Source: Vibrio neonatus
GTDB taxonomy: Bacteria > Pseudomonadota > Gammaproteobacteria > Enterobacterales > Vibrionaceae
Length of the DNA stretch: 64,000 bases
Direction of reading: 5' to 3'
Assembly: GCF_024346975.1 (NCBI RefSeq)
Contig: NZ_AP024886.1
Location: 620,001-684,000, forward strand
This document shows positions 13,401-18,862 of this stretch, in pieces; positions within the stretch are counted from its first letter, which is position 1, and every line of letters starts with the position of its first letter. The notes beneath the pieces were generated by a model, which worked only from the letters and a program-made list of their open reading frames with translations, was not told the DNA's origin and did no database searches. Both the position numbers and the translations under genes were made by a program.

Positions 13401-16400
13401 CATTCATGGTACGGTGGATGTGGTAGTGCGCCCTGTGGTGGAAAGTGACGCCAATTTATCGGTCACTGATTTAGCCAACCAAGTCACTGGCGATGCGGCA
13501 AACCCAATTGTTGCGGATGCCAATGGCATGATTAACTTCACCATCAATGAAGCTAAAGATGACGCGTACAGTGTTAATTTTACTGATTTAGATATTACGC
13601 AAGTAGAGCAAGATGCATTAGATAAATTAGCCGCAGATCCTAGCGCTATCTTAACCCCAGAGGAAGAGCAGGCGTTAGCGCAAAATCCAGATGAAATGGT
13701 AGAAGAATTGGTGGTTGATTTCGGAACGCTAGATCAAGATATTCTGGATCAGTTGGTCATCATTGGCGCATTAAATAACGGTGATGGTAAATGGGTTGTT
13801 ACCGACGAAGATGACTTCACTATTTTTGCTCCTAGCGGGTTAAAAATTGCAGGGGACGGCGACGATGCATTTTCTAATATCACTATCACCTTTACTGCAC
13901 TGGTGTATGACCAAGGTGAAGAGGGCGAACAAAGTGCGCGCGTTGAAAAACAAACCGATGTTACCTTACGTTTCCCTGAAAATGTGGTCGCGAATGATTC
14001 ATTTGCCGCCGAGGTAGAGGTGAAAACCGAATCTGATGACATCATCATTGGCACAGAAGATACCAATATCAACTTAGGCCAACAGTTGTTGAGCAAAGGC
14101 ATTCTTGTCACAACGGCGGATAAAGATGACGTCGCCGATCGATTAACTTTAGTTTTTGCTCAAGCGGATTTACAAGGATTTACGATAGCGGGCGCGGAAT
14201 TTGATTACACTACCGCAGAATATGTATTTAATGGCAGCATAGACGAAAATGGCAATGTTCTAGGTTTAGAGAATCTGGTATTGGTTCCGCCACAAGATTA
14301 TGCCGGTGATGCGCTTCTTGATTTTAGAGTTGTGACCACAGACAGCAAATCCGGTGATGAACGATATTTTGATCTTACGATTCCGGTGGCAATTTCTCCG
14401 GTGGTTGAGACTTCACAAACGCTCACTATCGCCGTAAAAGGTACTAGCGGATTGGATGCGGATTTTGTCCCTATTGCTGAAGGCGGCACTGAGGTTTATC
14501 AAGATGATATAGCCTATGAAGATGGCGTGATTCACTTGCAAATTGGTATTGAGTCTACCGACCTTGATACTAGCATGGAGCGAGGTGTTGAACTGTGTCA
14601 AACAGTGATGGTTGCGCTTAAAGATCCTAGTGAGGGTGTGCTAATAGATCCGGATGGGAATGAAGTTAGCTCATTTACGATGACCTTTGATGCGAATAAT
14701 CCCAATGCAATCGAAGATTTCTTACAAGATGTGCAATTTAAACCAGCAGAGAATTTCCCTACAGGTGATGGTGATAATCTTGTTGAGTTGACTATTTCAG
14801 GCACGCTCGAAGATTTAACTAATTTTGATCAGACACCGGGATATGACCATCCATCAAACGTAGACGCAGACATAGCGTTTAGCGGCGAGCTTTCCTTTGA
14901 AGTGACCCCTGTAGTTGATGCAATTATTGTGGAGGGTGGCGACCGATCTAACAAAATTGTCATCACGGGTAATGAAGATACCCCAATCGCCTTAGATCAA
15001 ATACAAGGCACACCATTTACCGTTTCATTAAAAGATGACGATGGTTCTGAAGAGTTTATCTCGTTGCGTATATCGGGAGTACCCGATGATTTTCTGGTGA
15101 GTTCAACCAGCGCCTCTGATCCTGACGGCTTTACCGTTAAAAACAATGGTGATGGATTCTGGACCATTCAGTTAAACAATCCATCAGTCACTAGTGTCTC
15201 CTTTGCGGATTTAGAAATTACGCCTGCGGAGCAATTTAGTGGCATCGTTGATTTGGGCATTATCGCCTTTACTCAAGAAAAATTACTTGGTGTTCCAGTG
15301 GAGCACAACGCGAGTTTTACCTTGGTGGTTAACCCTGTTGCGGACACGGTTGATACGGCAATTGTTGATTCGGTCTCTGGCATTGAAAGTGAAGACATTG
15401 AGATAAAAATTAATGCGCAGATTATTGATGATGAGTACTCTCTTGCGGGCATCGTAGATGAAGAAAGCGCCCCAGAGATATTGCGTGTTACGGTACTGGA
15501 TGTGCCAGATGGCGCAAGCATTCGCTTGTTTGATGGCACAAGCTTTGTCGACAATGGCGATGGCAGTTGGACTTTAGATATTAATGCTCAACAGTTAGAG
15601 AGTATTTTCTTCAACTCTGGCGATAATAACGCCACCAACTGGAATCCTTCACAAATTAAGATTCAGGTTCAGTCGGTCGAATATGACGTCAATGGTGTGG
15701 AATACACTAATCCTGCTGCAATCACCGAGCAAGTGGTGGACCTGACCATACAAGAAGCCAATGACCAACCACTGTTTGGTGGGGTCACGCCTATAGATGC
15801 TATCGAAGACAATGAATATATCATTGATAATTTGAGTATTTCGGACGTTGATGAAGTCGATGATCCTGACGCTATTTATACCTTTATTATTAGCGTTGAA
15901 AGTGGCTTATTGAATTTCCAAGATGGCGCGGAAACCCTGTTTGGGGTACAACTCACCCCAACATCCGATACAGCTGCGACTTCTATCACTATCGAAGGTA
16001 CCATCGCCAATATTAACGCAGCCTTGCAAGATGGTGTTCGCTTTAATCCTGACAGCAACTTTAATGGTGATGTCAAAGCGAGCATTTTTGTTGACGATGG
16101 CGGTAACTTTGGCATTGCGGCAGAATCCACTGAAAACAGCGCAGACTTTATCATCACTGTACAACCCGAAAATGATCAGTCTCAATTTGCGGCTATTGCC
16201 GATGAGGCGGTCGATGAAGAAGGGACAGTGCTGATTGATTCCATCCAAATCAGCGATATCGATCAAAGTGAATCACCAACAACTCAGTTTAGCGTTACTT
16301 TAGAGGTGGATGCAGGTGCGGGTAACTTCAGCTTTAGTTCAGCACCTACTGGGGTAGTCGTTACGCCTGCCACTGGCTCATTGATAGTGCTAACGGGAAC

Positions 16401-18702
16401 GCTCGCAGATATCAATACAGCATTAGCAACTGGCGTTCAATTTACCCCAGCAACGGACGTTACTGGCACATTACCTGTCACGGTTACGGTAAATGATGGC
16501 GCAAATGGCGGCATTGTTGATGCAGGTGATTCAAGTACGTCAAATACCAATCAAGTGACCTTTGATGTCGTGGTGTCGCCAGTCAATGATGAGCCTATTA
16601 TCAGTGGCGCAAGTGATGTCACCACTGATGAAGATGCGAGCGTACGTATATCGGGCGTTCAAATCGATGATCCTGATCTTGCTGACGATGCTACAACTGA
16701 TTATGTGGTCAGTATTGAGGTAACTGATGGTCAATTGGATTTTGATGCCGTCGATAAAACGGCATTCCCAGGTCAAATAGAGATCACCAATAATAAGATT
16801 GTGATTACTGGACTGGCTGATGATGTGAATACTTTGCTGAGCTCTGGGGTGCTGTTTAGTCCATCGAGTGATTATACAGGCACGGTTTCGGCCACCGTTA
16901 CGGTCAGCGATGGCGGCAATGCAGGCAGTGGTGGGACATTAACGGCGACAGAGTCGTTTGATATCACGGTAAATGCGCTAAATGATACCCCTGATATTGC
17001 TGATTTACCGCCCCTTACTACAGATGAAGATAGCGATCTGCTGATCACCAATATTCAAATTTCTGATGTTGATGAAACGCAGGCACCAGACGCCATTTAC
17101 AATGTCACCATTGACGTGGATTCAGGCCAGCTTTCGTTCCTTTCTGACGTAGAGACAACCTATGGCATCACTATTGTGACGGCGACATTGCCTGCTAGCA
17201 GTGTTGAAATTTCCGGTACGATTTCGCAGATAAATGCCGCCTTAGCCAATGGCATTAATTTTGCCCCGCAGAGCAATAGCTCTGGCAGCGTGAAAACGAC
17301 GGTACTGGTTGAAGATAACGGCAACTTTGGGGTAGTTAACGATCCTAAATCGCAAACTAAAGATTTTGATATTGAAGTTGCTGCGGTTAATGACGAGCCA
17401 ATTACTACCTTACCAAGCGATATTACTGTTGATGAGGGTGGCACCACTAAAGTAGAAGGTATTCAAGTTTCTGACGTGGACTACGTGGGCAGTAATGCCA
17501 ATGCAGACATTGAGGTAGTGCTGAGCGTTGATCTTGGCACTATCAATATAGCCACGACCAACTCTGCGGTAACTATCATTGACAACGATTCATCATCAGT
17601 GACGTTGAGCGGGCCAATTGATGAAGTGAATGCAGTCTTAGCGCAAACTGACGCCTTGCAAGGTGTTTTCTACACCAGTGCGCAATACAGCAATAGCGCC
17701 GAATTAACCATAGTCACCCGTGATAATGGAATCTTTGATGATGCAGGAACAAACGCTCAAGACAGTGATGTCGTGACTATCAATATTACCCCAGTTGCGA
17801 ACGCGCCAACATTGACTCTAAATAGCGAAAATCAACGCAGTTTGAACACTGTGATTTCGGAGTCGGCGCTGGCTGCAAGAGGCGTACCTTTATTAGGGTT
17901 AATGGCGGCACTGACGGATGCAAGTGAAACTTTATCGATTGAGGTGCGAGGTCTGGATAGCGCGCTGACGATCCAATCGGCAAATGGCAGTGTGATGGCC
18001 GGAAACGCCGCCGGCAGTTGGGTGTTAGATGCCGCAGCGCTTAACGATGCGGTCGTAGTACTGGCTGACCCACTGGTACTGCCATCGTCAGCTGTCAATT
18101 TTGATGTGCTGGCCGTGTCTACTGAAAGCGATCCTATGCTCACCGCTGAATCGAGTGCGATAAGCTACGCCGTTGCATTGGTTGTTGATGGCGGTGATTT
18201 GGACGCCTCGCTCGCTACAAGCGCCAGTACGCTGGTGGATGATGATCAAGGTTCAAGGTTAATAGGTTCTGACTTTGACGATGAGCTGATTGGCGGTGAG
18301 GGGAACGACACTCTTATTGGCGGTCTTGGCTCTGATATTTTAACGGGCGGTGATGGCGCGGATATGTTTGTTTGGGAAGAAGTAGATGATAGTCAGTTGG
18401 ATGTGATCACTGATTTTAATCTTGCCGACGGCGATCAGATTGATTTGGTGGGAGTGTTAGATGAGCTTGAATCGGGCGTAACCCTTGATGAATTATTAGT
18501 CGATTTTGATAACAATCAGAATTTAACCGCCGCTATAGTTGAAAATAGTGATGACGTGCAGATAGAAGTCAGCTCAGATACCGAATCACAATCTATACTT
18601 ATCAAAGGGTTAAACGACCAATTGAACTATGGAAGTGATCCTGACAAAGATTTACTGACCGCCATGTTTGAAAATCAAGTGTTTAAATACGACGGTAATT
18701 AG
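1..18702 (+). CDS. Giant type I-secreted RTX/T1SS-143 repeat adhesin (5' end outside window)
   Basis: The reading frame is open from base 1, so the N-terminus lies outside the window; more than 6,200 residues are visible. Residues up to about 3450 (base 10400) are around 25 copies of a ~130-residue module. Each module has a GSD near its start, a TSNG motif, a DGxY strand and an end resembling DTDGD...ITDGADP, which fits the T1SS-143 repeat family. From about 10.9 to 15.7 kb there are divergent cadherin/VCBS-like domains with joints such as NPIADD and NPVADT. Five further repeats of ~410 bp follow, each beginning near NDxP. The C-terminus has glycine-rich RTX nonapeptides (about 18285-18370) and a DxITDFN region typical of VCA0849-class type I secretion signals. 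It is probably a cell-surface adhesin for biofilm or host attachment, stiffened by calcium. No T1SS transporter genes are visible. The only cysteine I noticed is at 14596-14598. The family call is strong; the ligand is unknown. Confidence 0.93.
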   Translation, partial: EIESNGASVNAISGELYQLGSDGLDTIVFDAESLALFDGLLSNNSQTQVQLSDDGTTLTVVLRDDPSSKVFEITLDRNGGYSLQAFQAIEQNSLETLSVALPVTVTDNDGDITKGFLTLGLTDGNDLTINSVIAPTANEDEIGATSPSSSGDIGLIQGSDNVESITIAPSVLLDSAWNQLTSNGEATGLRLEESTVQQNGVGDLVKDKLVVYLESDPSSVVLEVVVNVDGTYQVYLKQALDQDSQNLTSLDVPVIAVDTDGDSKQETISLEIADGSDPTGQDSLLDYIEIEDEFSTSREIVFTQGSDKIADISFEASVVDDATWQGIVSNGEQTSVTFVDNKTIQVNTVNGDPVLLVTIDNTGKYTLTQYRAIEQDTDVLNLIIPTTATDTDGDSVTQNITITVRDNISPTGDPSEVSYTETGSVGQANQGQIDFSVFSDAIETVQFLPSSIVAPIWADLTSNGEETSVSLSSDGTVLTVSTATQDVLIVSIGVDGSYSIVQNAGLDHPSAGDLSDNLLVLPINVLATDYDGDTASNVVSINITDGADPQAANSSIQYIELGEIVRTVSAQVVITKGSDAIDTVVIDPEIINDPDWLGITSGDLDTELRVDGNALTVYYLDAGNNEVQVLNVSIALDGTYTVVQSKPIDQDPTTDSILLDIPVLVTDTDQDTANANISLTIIDGAPPLVSDKTIAFTEKATEQSFYDQFLIVVADDPIETVVFNVDALNADPIWDGLVSNDLPLSFSLSNNDTLLTLYVTGDTSNKVLEVELEDLAGNFRVTQFQALDHSVLETLLLDLRVDVFDTDALDSEPQIANISIEITDGDNATITPSTAPLSTETGQEITISGTVNVQQGSDDVFSVVFDKTSIENDTDWTGLLSNNSNLEVSVTGNNLIVYVSGDSSNLVLEASINADGGYTVTQYQALEHNGTDSISLTLPVIVTDTDNDSVFTDISLQIEDGDDPVIVNANVELFDDATDTPTAATGNVGLAVGSDVIESMNVTLTDAELAAWSNIKSNGQATTLEVASGQLLLTLDDGTEVLKLEIGLDGQYSVTQFLPIDQPASNQNLLSVTVTATDADQDADSSVISITINDGVDPTSTASVSTPLDENDINDPDQVAKTGNIGLTDGVDDFASVVFNASAEQDATWLALRSDNQATEVKLSDDGTTLVVHLQGDETAIVLTATINFDGSYSIQQLRALEQNIDSNVNDLTLQVDATDTDGDVTSTTISVPVTDGADPSIVNDSITVEEDQIGDPDIQPQQGDLGLVKGTDLVESVVIDDSVLTNLDWTSITSNGNGVTLELSSTNQLNVDDTLLISRADNDAPVLKIIVNIDGTYSIELFEPIDQLGDQLNGDSVTLSLPVSANDADGDSSQANIIVTVNDGADPSGVDSIVNLQETTGVVSEGNQIVFIAGSEDIADISFDPDVVLDSVWNGLQTNGEGVTVALTDSKTLVVSSVSGAEVLKVVIDNEGNYLVTQFKPIEQDSTTDLTKLILPVIASDSDGDSGTADITINITDNIAPSAPLSPIAYIETGESGQSNTGNILFTPGSDAVETLVIDDSVESDAIWGALTSNGVATDLTLDATGKVLTLSTSSGVDVLVLTLADDGSYSLVQNAALDQFAASDISELLVPVIATDYDQDSNSANISIKITDGDNATVEASSISLDEDGVAIITATDTGSINLQKGSDAIKSVEFTLSDAQQTAWESLTSNGQDTQLVITSNGLTVQLTDGTPVLTLTIDISGSYTVTQLQALDQTADVNALQVGVAVTDTDLDVVATTIDITINDGDEFALSVDEALWNEDSIGDALVLPITGSLGYQGSDAISSVALELSPEQLSAWQSITSNGEATVLTITDTGITVTTLGGDDVLVISVDTDGTYTLNQLAAIDQDENDALNPDTLVLDVGVAVTDTDGDVTRAPISFSIGDGTDPVIVNDIADLLENDIGDVTKLPFAGDLSLDAGSDAVVSIAINEDVVALDSPWQDLTSNGLATNVALSSTHQSGINDTLTVSLADGTVVMKVIVGIDGLYSIDLREPLDQDINNLTELSIAVDVKDSDLDVSSATITVKVTDGTDPKGDDSDITLNEISGVQSDSGQIDFVAGSEDIQSLSFNPDVALDATWNGLLSEGLATDVVLSNSNKTLTVIVDGDPDQKVLEVTIDDDGEYVVTQFKPIEQDTLSNLTELILPVLAKDSDGDSGTANINIKINDAGNPVGTDINVNFKEEGLPLEISDQQIVFTPASDSIETYQLDASSIAVDAWNNLTSNGAATSVSISGNTLSVILADGSDAVVLQLVLADDGSFSVKQNLPLDQDVTSNVNELSVSVIATDFDGDSDSADIKLKITDGIDPKILDATLNFVEVIDGSSFTGTMTINKGIDDIASVKFADLAADSPWHSITSDAQPTDLTINSDKTEITVYKDGDLSQLVLVVKIAADGTYTITEYDAVDQPVDGPLALELDVVVTDTDLDVDTGTLKLNIFDGADPVVLDGAIDIVEISGEQTFYESFVITQGTDEIVAVTFGDSIETATEWTGLVSNDLATSVAVTNSPNNNLPGNTLITVYIGNDPTNKVLEVEILDLEGNYRVTQFQALDHESLEKLLLDIPIFVEDSDDQTDPVEAKIALTISDGDDPVLSSDTQAWNEDDIGVAFPIFSDLNLVTGSDDISSVRFELTTDQRSALENLTSNDLATDVVVTDKSIVVSQSGQDVLVVTLKDDGSYSIEQKRPLDQDATDKTNLVFDVVVADSDGDDNIDPITNRPPSVIDITITDGSVIESDDAALAWDEDDIGIAGYEVEGDLNYQGSDAIDSAVINLTTAQLTAWQAITVNGQSTTLEQTDQALIVRSAGVVALQLTLNSDGTFKLEQFLAVDQANSGGDETSLSAGVLFTDTDGDTANSTITVTIDDGTDIKSSDVIEGWNEDERGTDTQPIEGDIGLTLGADVLASLDFVFNAAQQTQWQSITSNGRATSLVVNERSIEVFDGTTLVLSMSMDIAGNYNIEQFAAIDQSADNDLLELSVGVSAIDADGDETLSEIELKIEDGADIGLIEDTVVVNDNALDSTPSEGDLSFIAGSDELVNLAYNLTTAQNTSLDALTSNGKATSFTITEDNTLITVSLTQAPNTPVMTIKLNQDGTYVVDQIQAIDQTASNDKYILNLNVDATDTDGDVTSANAIVTIEDGDDLTFTDAAISLQWNENNITGGVDFPVTGDVGLTQGADAIASVMFSLSSSQQSAWDGLTSNGIKTKVVISDDGQTFSLVTDDTNLTPVFVGTIDIDGKYSFEQLQALDQVASDDFNRLGVTVEATDSDNDTVTKEISINIEDGTDPTSDDQVTAVDENLILDPDADPVTGSVDLVKGIDAVATVKFDASLSTDLAWGSLLSNNQAVGLLLSTDGTTFTVHIAGDTRDVVLVASINLDGSYSIEQLQALEQDNSALDINDLTLIVNATDTDGDVSTAEINLKIADGTDPQVNVVPAVTLAESSIDQGDTGVPPIQGGKDPDANLESASSSVTYLQGSDDVEAFYLDTANVSATFADGSGDVALTYQGQPITFIVVAGGYMGVASVNGQQLDILSIQINNDLTSADFGQFDFELIRSIDHPISGPDTNPDSADTLNIVLPIYVQDMDGDNSPTKDLVVSVADDVPEVIEKSFTVTEGDASSTINVLQQSGLETQGADDGALTQIQIGGTVISIDPSGGFQSFNLYSDGSDPANPIDADSLMGVLEVHPDGRIRFTAEDDVKQIGDSVAIDVQVTATDGDGDTSTKAINIQVDDITSQITSTGASGSEDAGRSVTQNDTNAQDNLPVGDAPIKVNISVNTDDFDNNEQLGAITVKGVDATQGDFYYFNGANYVALTVNGSEVTLSKDQLMVSTLDNENWNVENLFFVPARNQGSEGTDYTYDISVEVYRNNALSETLDGSLDVEVKAIADSATWEPSAGNFEVTVDEDGDDAILQILAQTQDQDGSETITYEVSFVEELGHQLLIDGVVQTPNGFGLFIISADDIGKVTVNPTDNWSGTISVKVVAITTESDANALVPEARSEERFFSIKVNPIADDGAMVLTRIQLEEDTTTTLDQHIKLSPSQDLDGSEQLLVQISGLADSNGNLATLTWLGDPADNPITEISTGVYEIPYDMLSQVQFTPYLNSNVDFNMTVVGIIRDFAQQLENIDETTGTGTSVTVSNDKIIDSRQLVVDLKGVADFPMINIDGLGDTWQPTFDGEGNAIGVETLIDENTDVPLNFKVFSGELADTPLDDSESVTVLISNIPDGVKVLDSENNEVYLLFVGYDSSGGPIYQANLTEAGIDTGIILRPIPSFTGNIDLKATLVVTESDGDTKVIEGEIIIKVQPVIDAKDGYQRTSTGNEDSFIEIDWQPADADYPDSDEVIKLVTLSGFPAGSEVRIDGVITTVAADGRITISESNGLRALLSGSGIVEVKPSADDSTDFQLDVSIEVSEDDYEFTDGQAEFENTATTIIHGTVDVVVRPVVESDANLSVTDLANQVTGDAANPIVADANGMINFTINEAKDDAYSVNFTDLDITQVEQDALDKLAADPSAILTPEEEQALAQNPDEMVEELVVDFGTLDQDILDQLVIIGALNNGDGKWVVTDEDDFTIFAPSGLKIAGDGDDAFSNITITFTALVYDQGEEGEQSARVEKQTDVTLRFPENVVANDSFAAEVEVKTESDDIIIGTEDTNINLGQQLLSKGILVTTADKDDVADRLTLVFAQADLQGFTIAGAEFDYTTAEYVFNGSIDENGNVLGLENLVLVPPQDYAGDALLDFRVVTTDSKSGDERYFDLTIPVAISPVVETSQTLTIAVKGTSGLDADFVPIAEGGTEVYQDDIAYEDGVIHLQIGIESTDLDTSMERGVELCQTVMVALKDPSEGVLIDPDGNEVSSFTMTFDANNPNAIEDFLQDVQFKPAENFPTGDGDNLVELTISGTLEDLTNFDQTPGYDHPSNVDADIAFSGELSFEVTPVVDAIIVEGGDRSNKIVITGNEDTPIALDQIQGTPFTVSLKDDDGSEEFISLRISGVPDDFLVSSTSASDPDGFTVKNNGDGFWTIQLNNPSVTSVSFADLEITPAEQFSGIVDLGIIAFTQEKLLGVPVEHNASFTLVVNPVADTVDTAIVDSVSGIESEDIEIKINAQIIDDEYSLAGIVDEESAPEILRVTVLDVPDGASIRLFDGTSFVDNGDGSWTLDINAQQLESIFFNSGDNNATNWNPSQIKIQVQSVEYDVNGVEYTNPAAITEQVVDLTIQEANDQPLFGGVTPIDAIEDNEYIIDNLSISDVDEVDDPDAIYTFIISVESGLLNFQDGAETLFGVQLTPTSDTAATSITIEGTIANINAALQDGVRFNPDSNFNGDVKASIFVDDGGNFGIAAESTENSADFIITVQPENDQSQFAAIADEAVDEEGTVLIDSIQISDIDQSESPTTQFSVTLEVDAGAGNFSFSSAPTGVVVTPATGSLIVLTGTLADINTALATGVQFTPATDVTGTLPVTVTVNDGANGGIVDAGDSSTSNTNQVTFDVVVSPVNDEPIISGASDVTTDEDASVRISGVQIDDPDLADDATTDYVVSIEVTDGQLDFDAVDKTAFPGQIEITNNKIVITGLADDVNTLLSSGVLFSPSSDYTGTVSATVTVSDGGNAGSGGTLTATESFDITVNALNDTPDIADLPPLTTDEDSDLLITNIQISDVDETQAPDAIYNVTIDVDSGQLSFLSDVETTYGITIVTATLPASSVEISGTISQINAALANGINFAPQSNSSGSVKTTVLVEDNGNFGVVNDPKSQTKDFDIEVAAVNDEPITTLPSDITVDEGGTTKVEGIQVSDVDYVGSNANADIEVVLSVDLGTINIATTNSAVTIIDNDSSSVTLSGPIDEVNAVLAQTDALQGVFYTSAQYSNSAELTIVTRDNGIFDDAGTNAQDSDVVTINITPVANAPTLTLNSENQRSLNTVISESALAARGVPLLGLMAALTDASETLSIEVRGLDSALTIQSANGSVMAGNAAGSWVLDAAALNDAVVVLADPLVLPSSAVNFDVLAVSTESDPMLTAESSAISYAVALVVDGGDLDASLATSASTLVDDDQGSRLIGSDFDDELIGGEGNDTLIGGLGSDILTGGDGADMFVWEEVDDSQLDVITDFNLADGDQIDLVGVLDELESGVTLDELLVDFDNNQNLTAAIVENSDDVQIEVSSDTESQSILIKGLNDQLNYGSDPDKDLLTAMFENQVFKYDGN
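15757..17800 (+). repeat. Five cadherin-like protein repeats of about 410 bp
   Basis: Units begin near 15760, 16170, 16585, 16980 and 17388, each with an Asn-Asp-x-Pro-like joint. They continue with an EDE/DEDA segment, an ISDxDE segment, an INAAL or VNTLL helix-like stretch and a VxVxDGGN segment. They form the membrane-distal stalk end just before the RTX and secretion region. Confidence 0.75.
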
Positions 18703-18746
18703 TCCTAGCGTCTAACTAGACGGGTATTTTAACGGTAAAGGTTGGC

Positions 18747-18798
18747 ATGTGAGCACCAAACTATAAGGTATTGATAAATAATAGTTTGGTGTTCACAT
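18747..18798. terminator. Long inverted repeat after adhesin gene
   Basis: An 18-bp stem (18747-18764 with 18781-18798, one G-T mismatch) encloses a 16-nt loop. It lies 45 bp past the adhesin stop and before the Lon-family gene. There is only a short T tract (ACTTTTG) after it, so it may act as a terminator or as an mRNA 3' end stabiliser. Confidence 0.55.
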
Positions 18799-18862
18799 CT
18801 TAGACTTTTGTTCGGCACTACACTGACAGTAATCATTCACCATTTCTCACATTGAGGTGACT

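Noticed and set aside
15923..16234. A 103-residue plus-strand ORF inside the adhesin
   Set aside because: It is in another frame of a clearly coding region and shows no protein-like features.
718..18143. Many ORFs of 60-150 residues antisense or out of frame to the adhesin
   Set aside because: They mirror the biased codons of the adhesin, have no ribosome sites or domain features, and follow its repeats.
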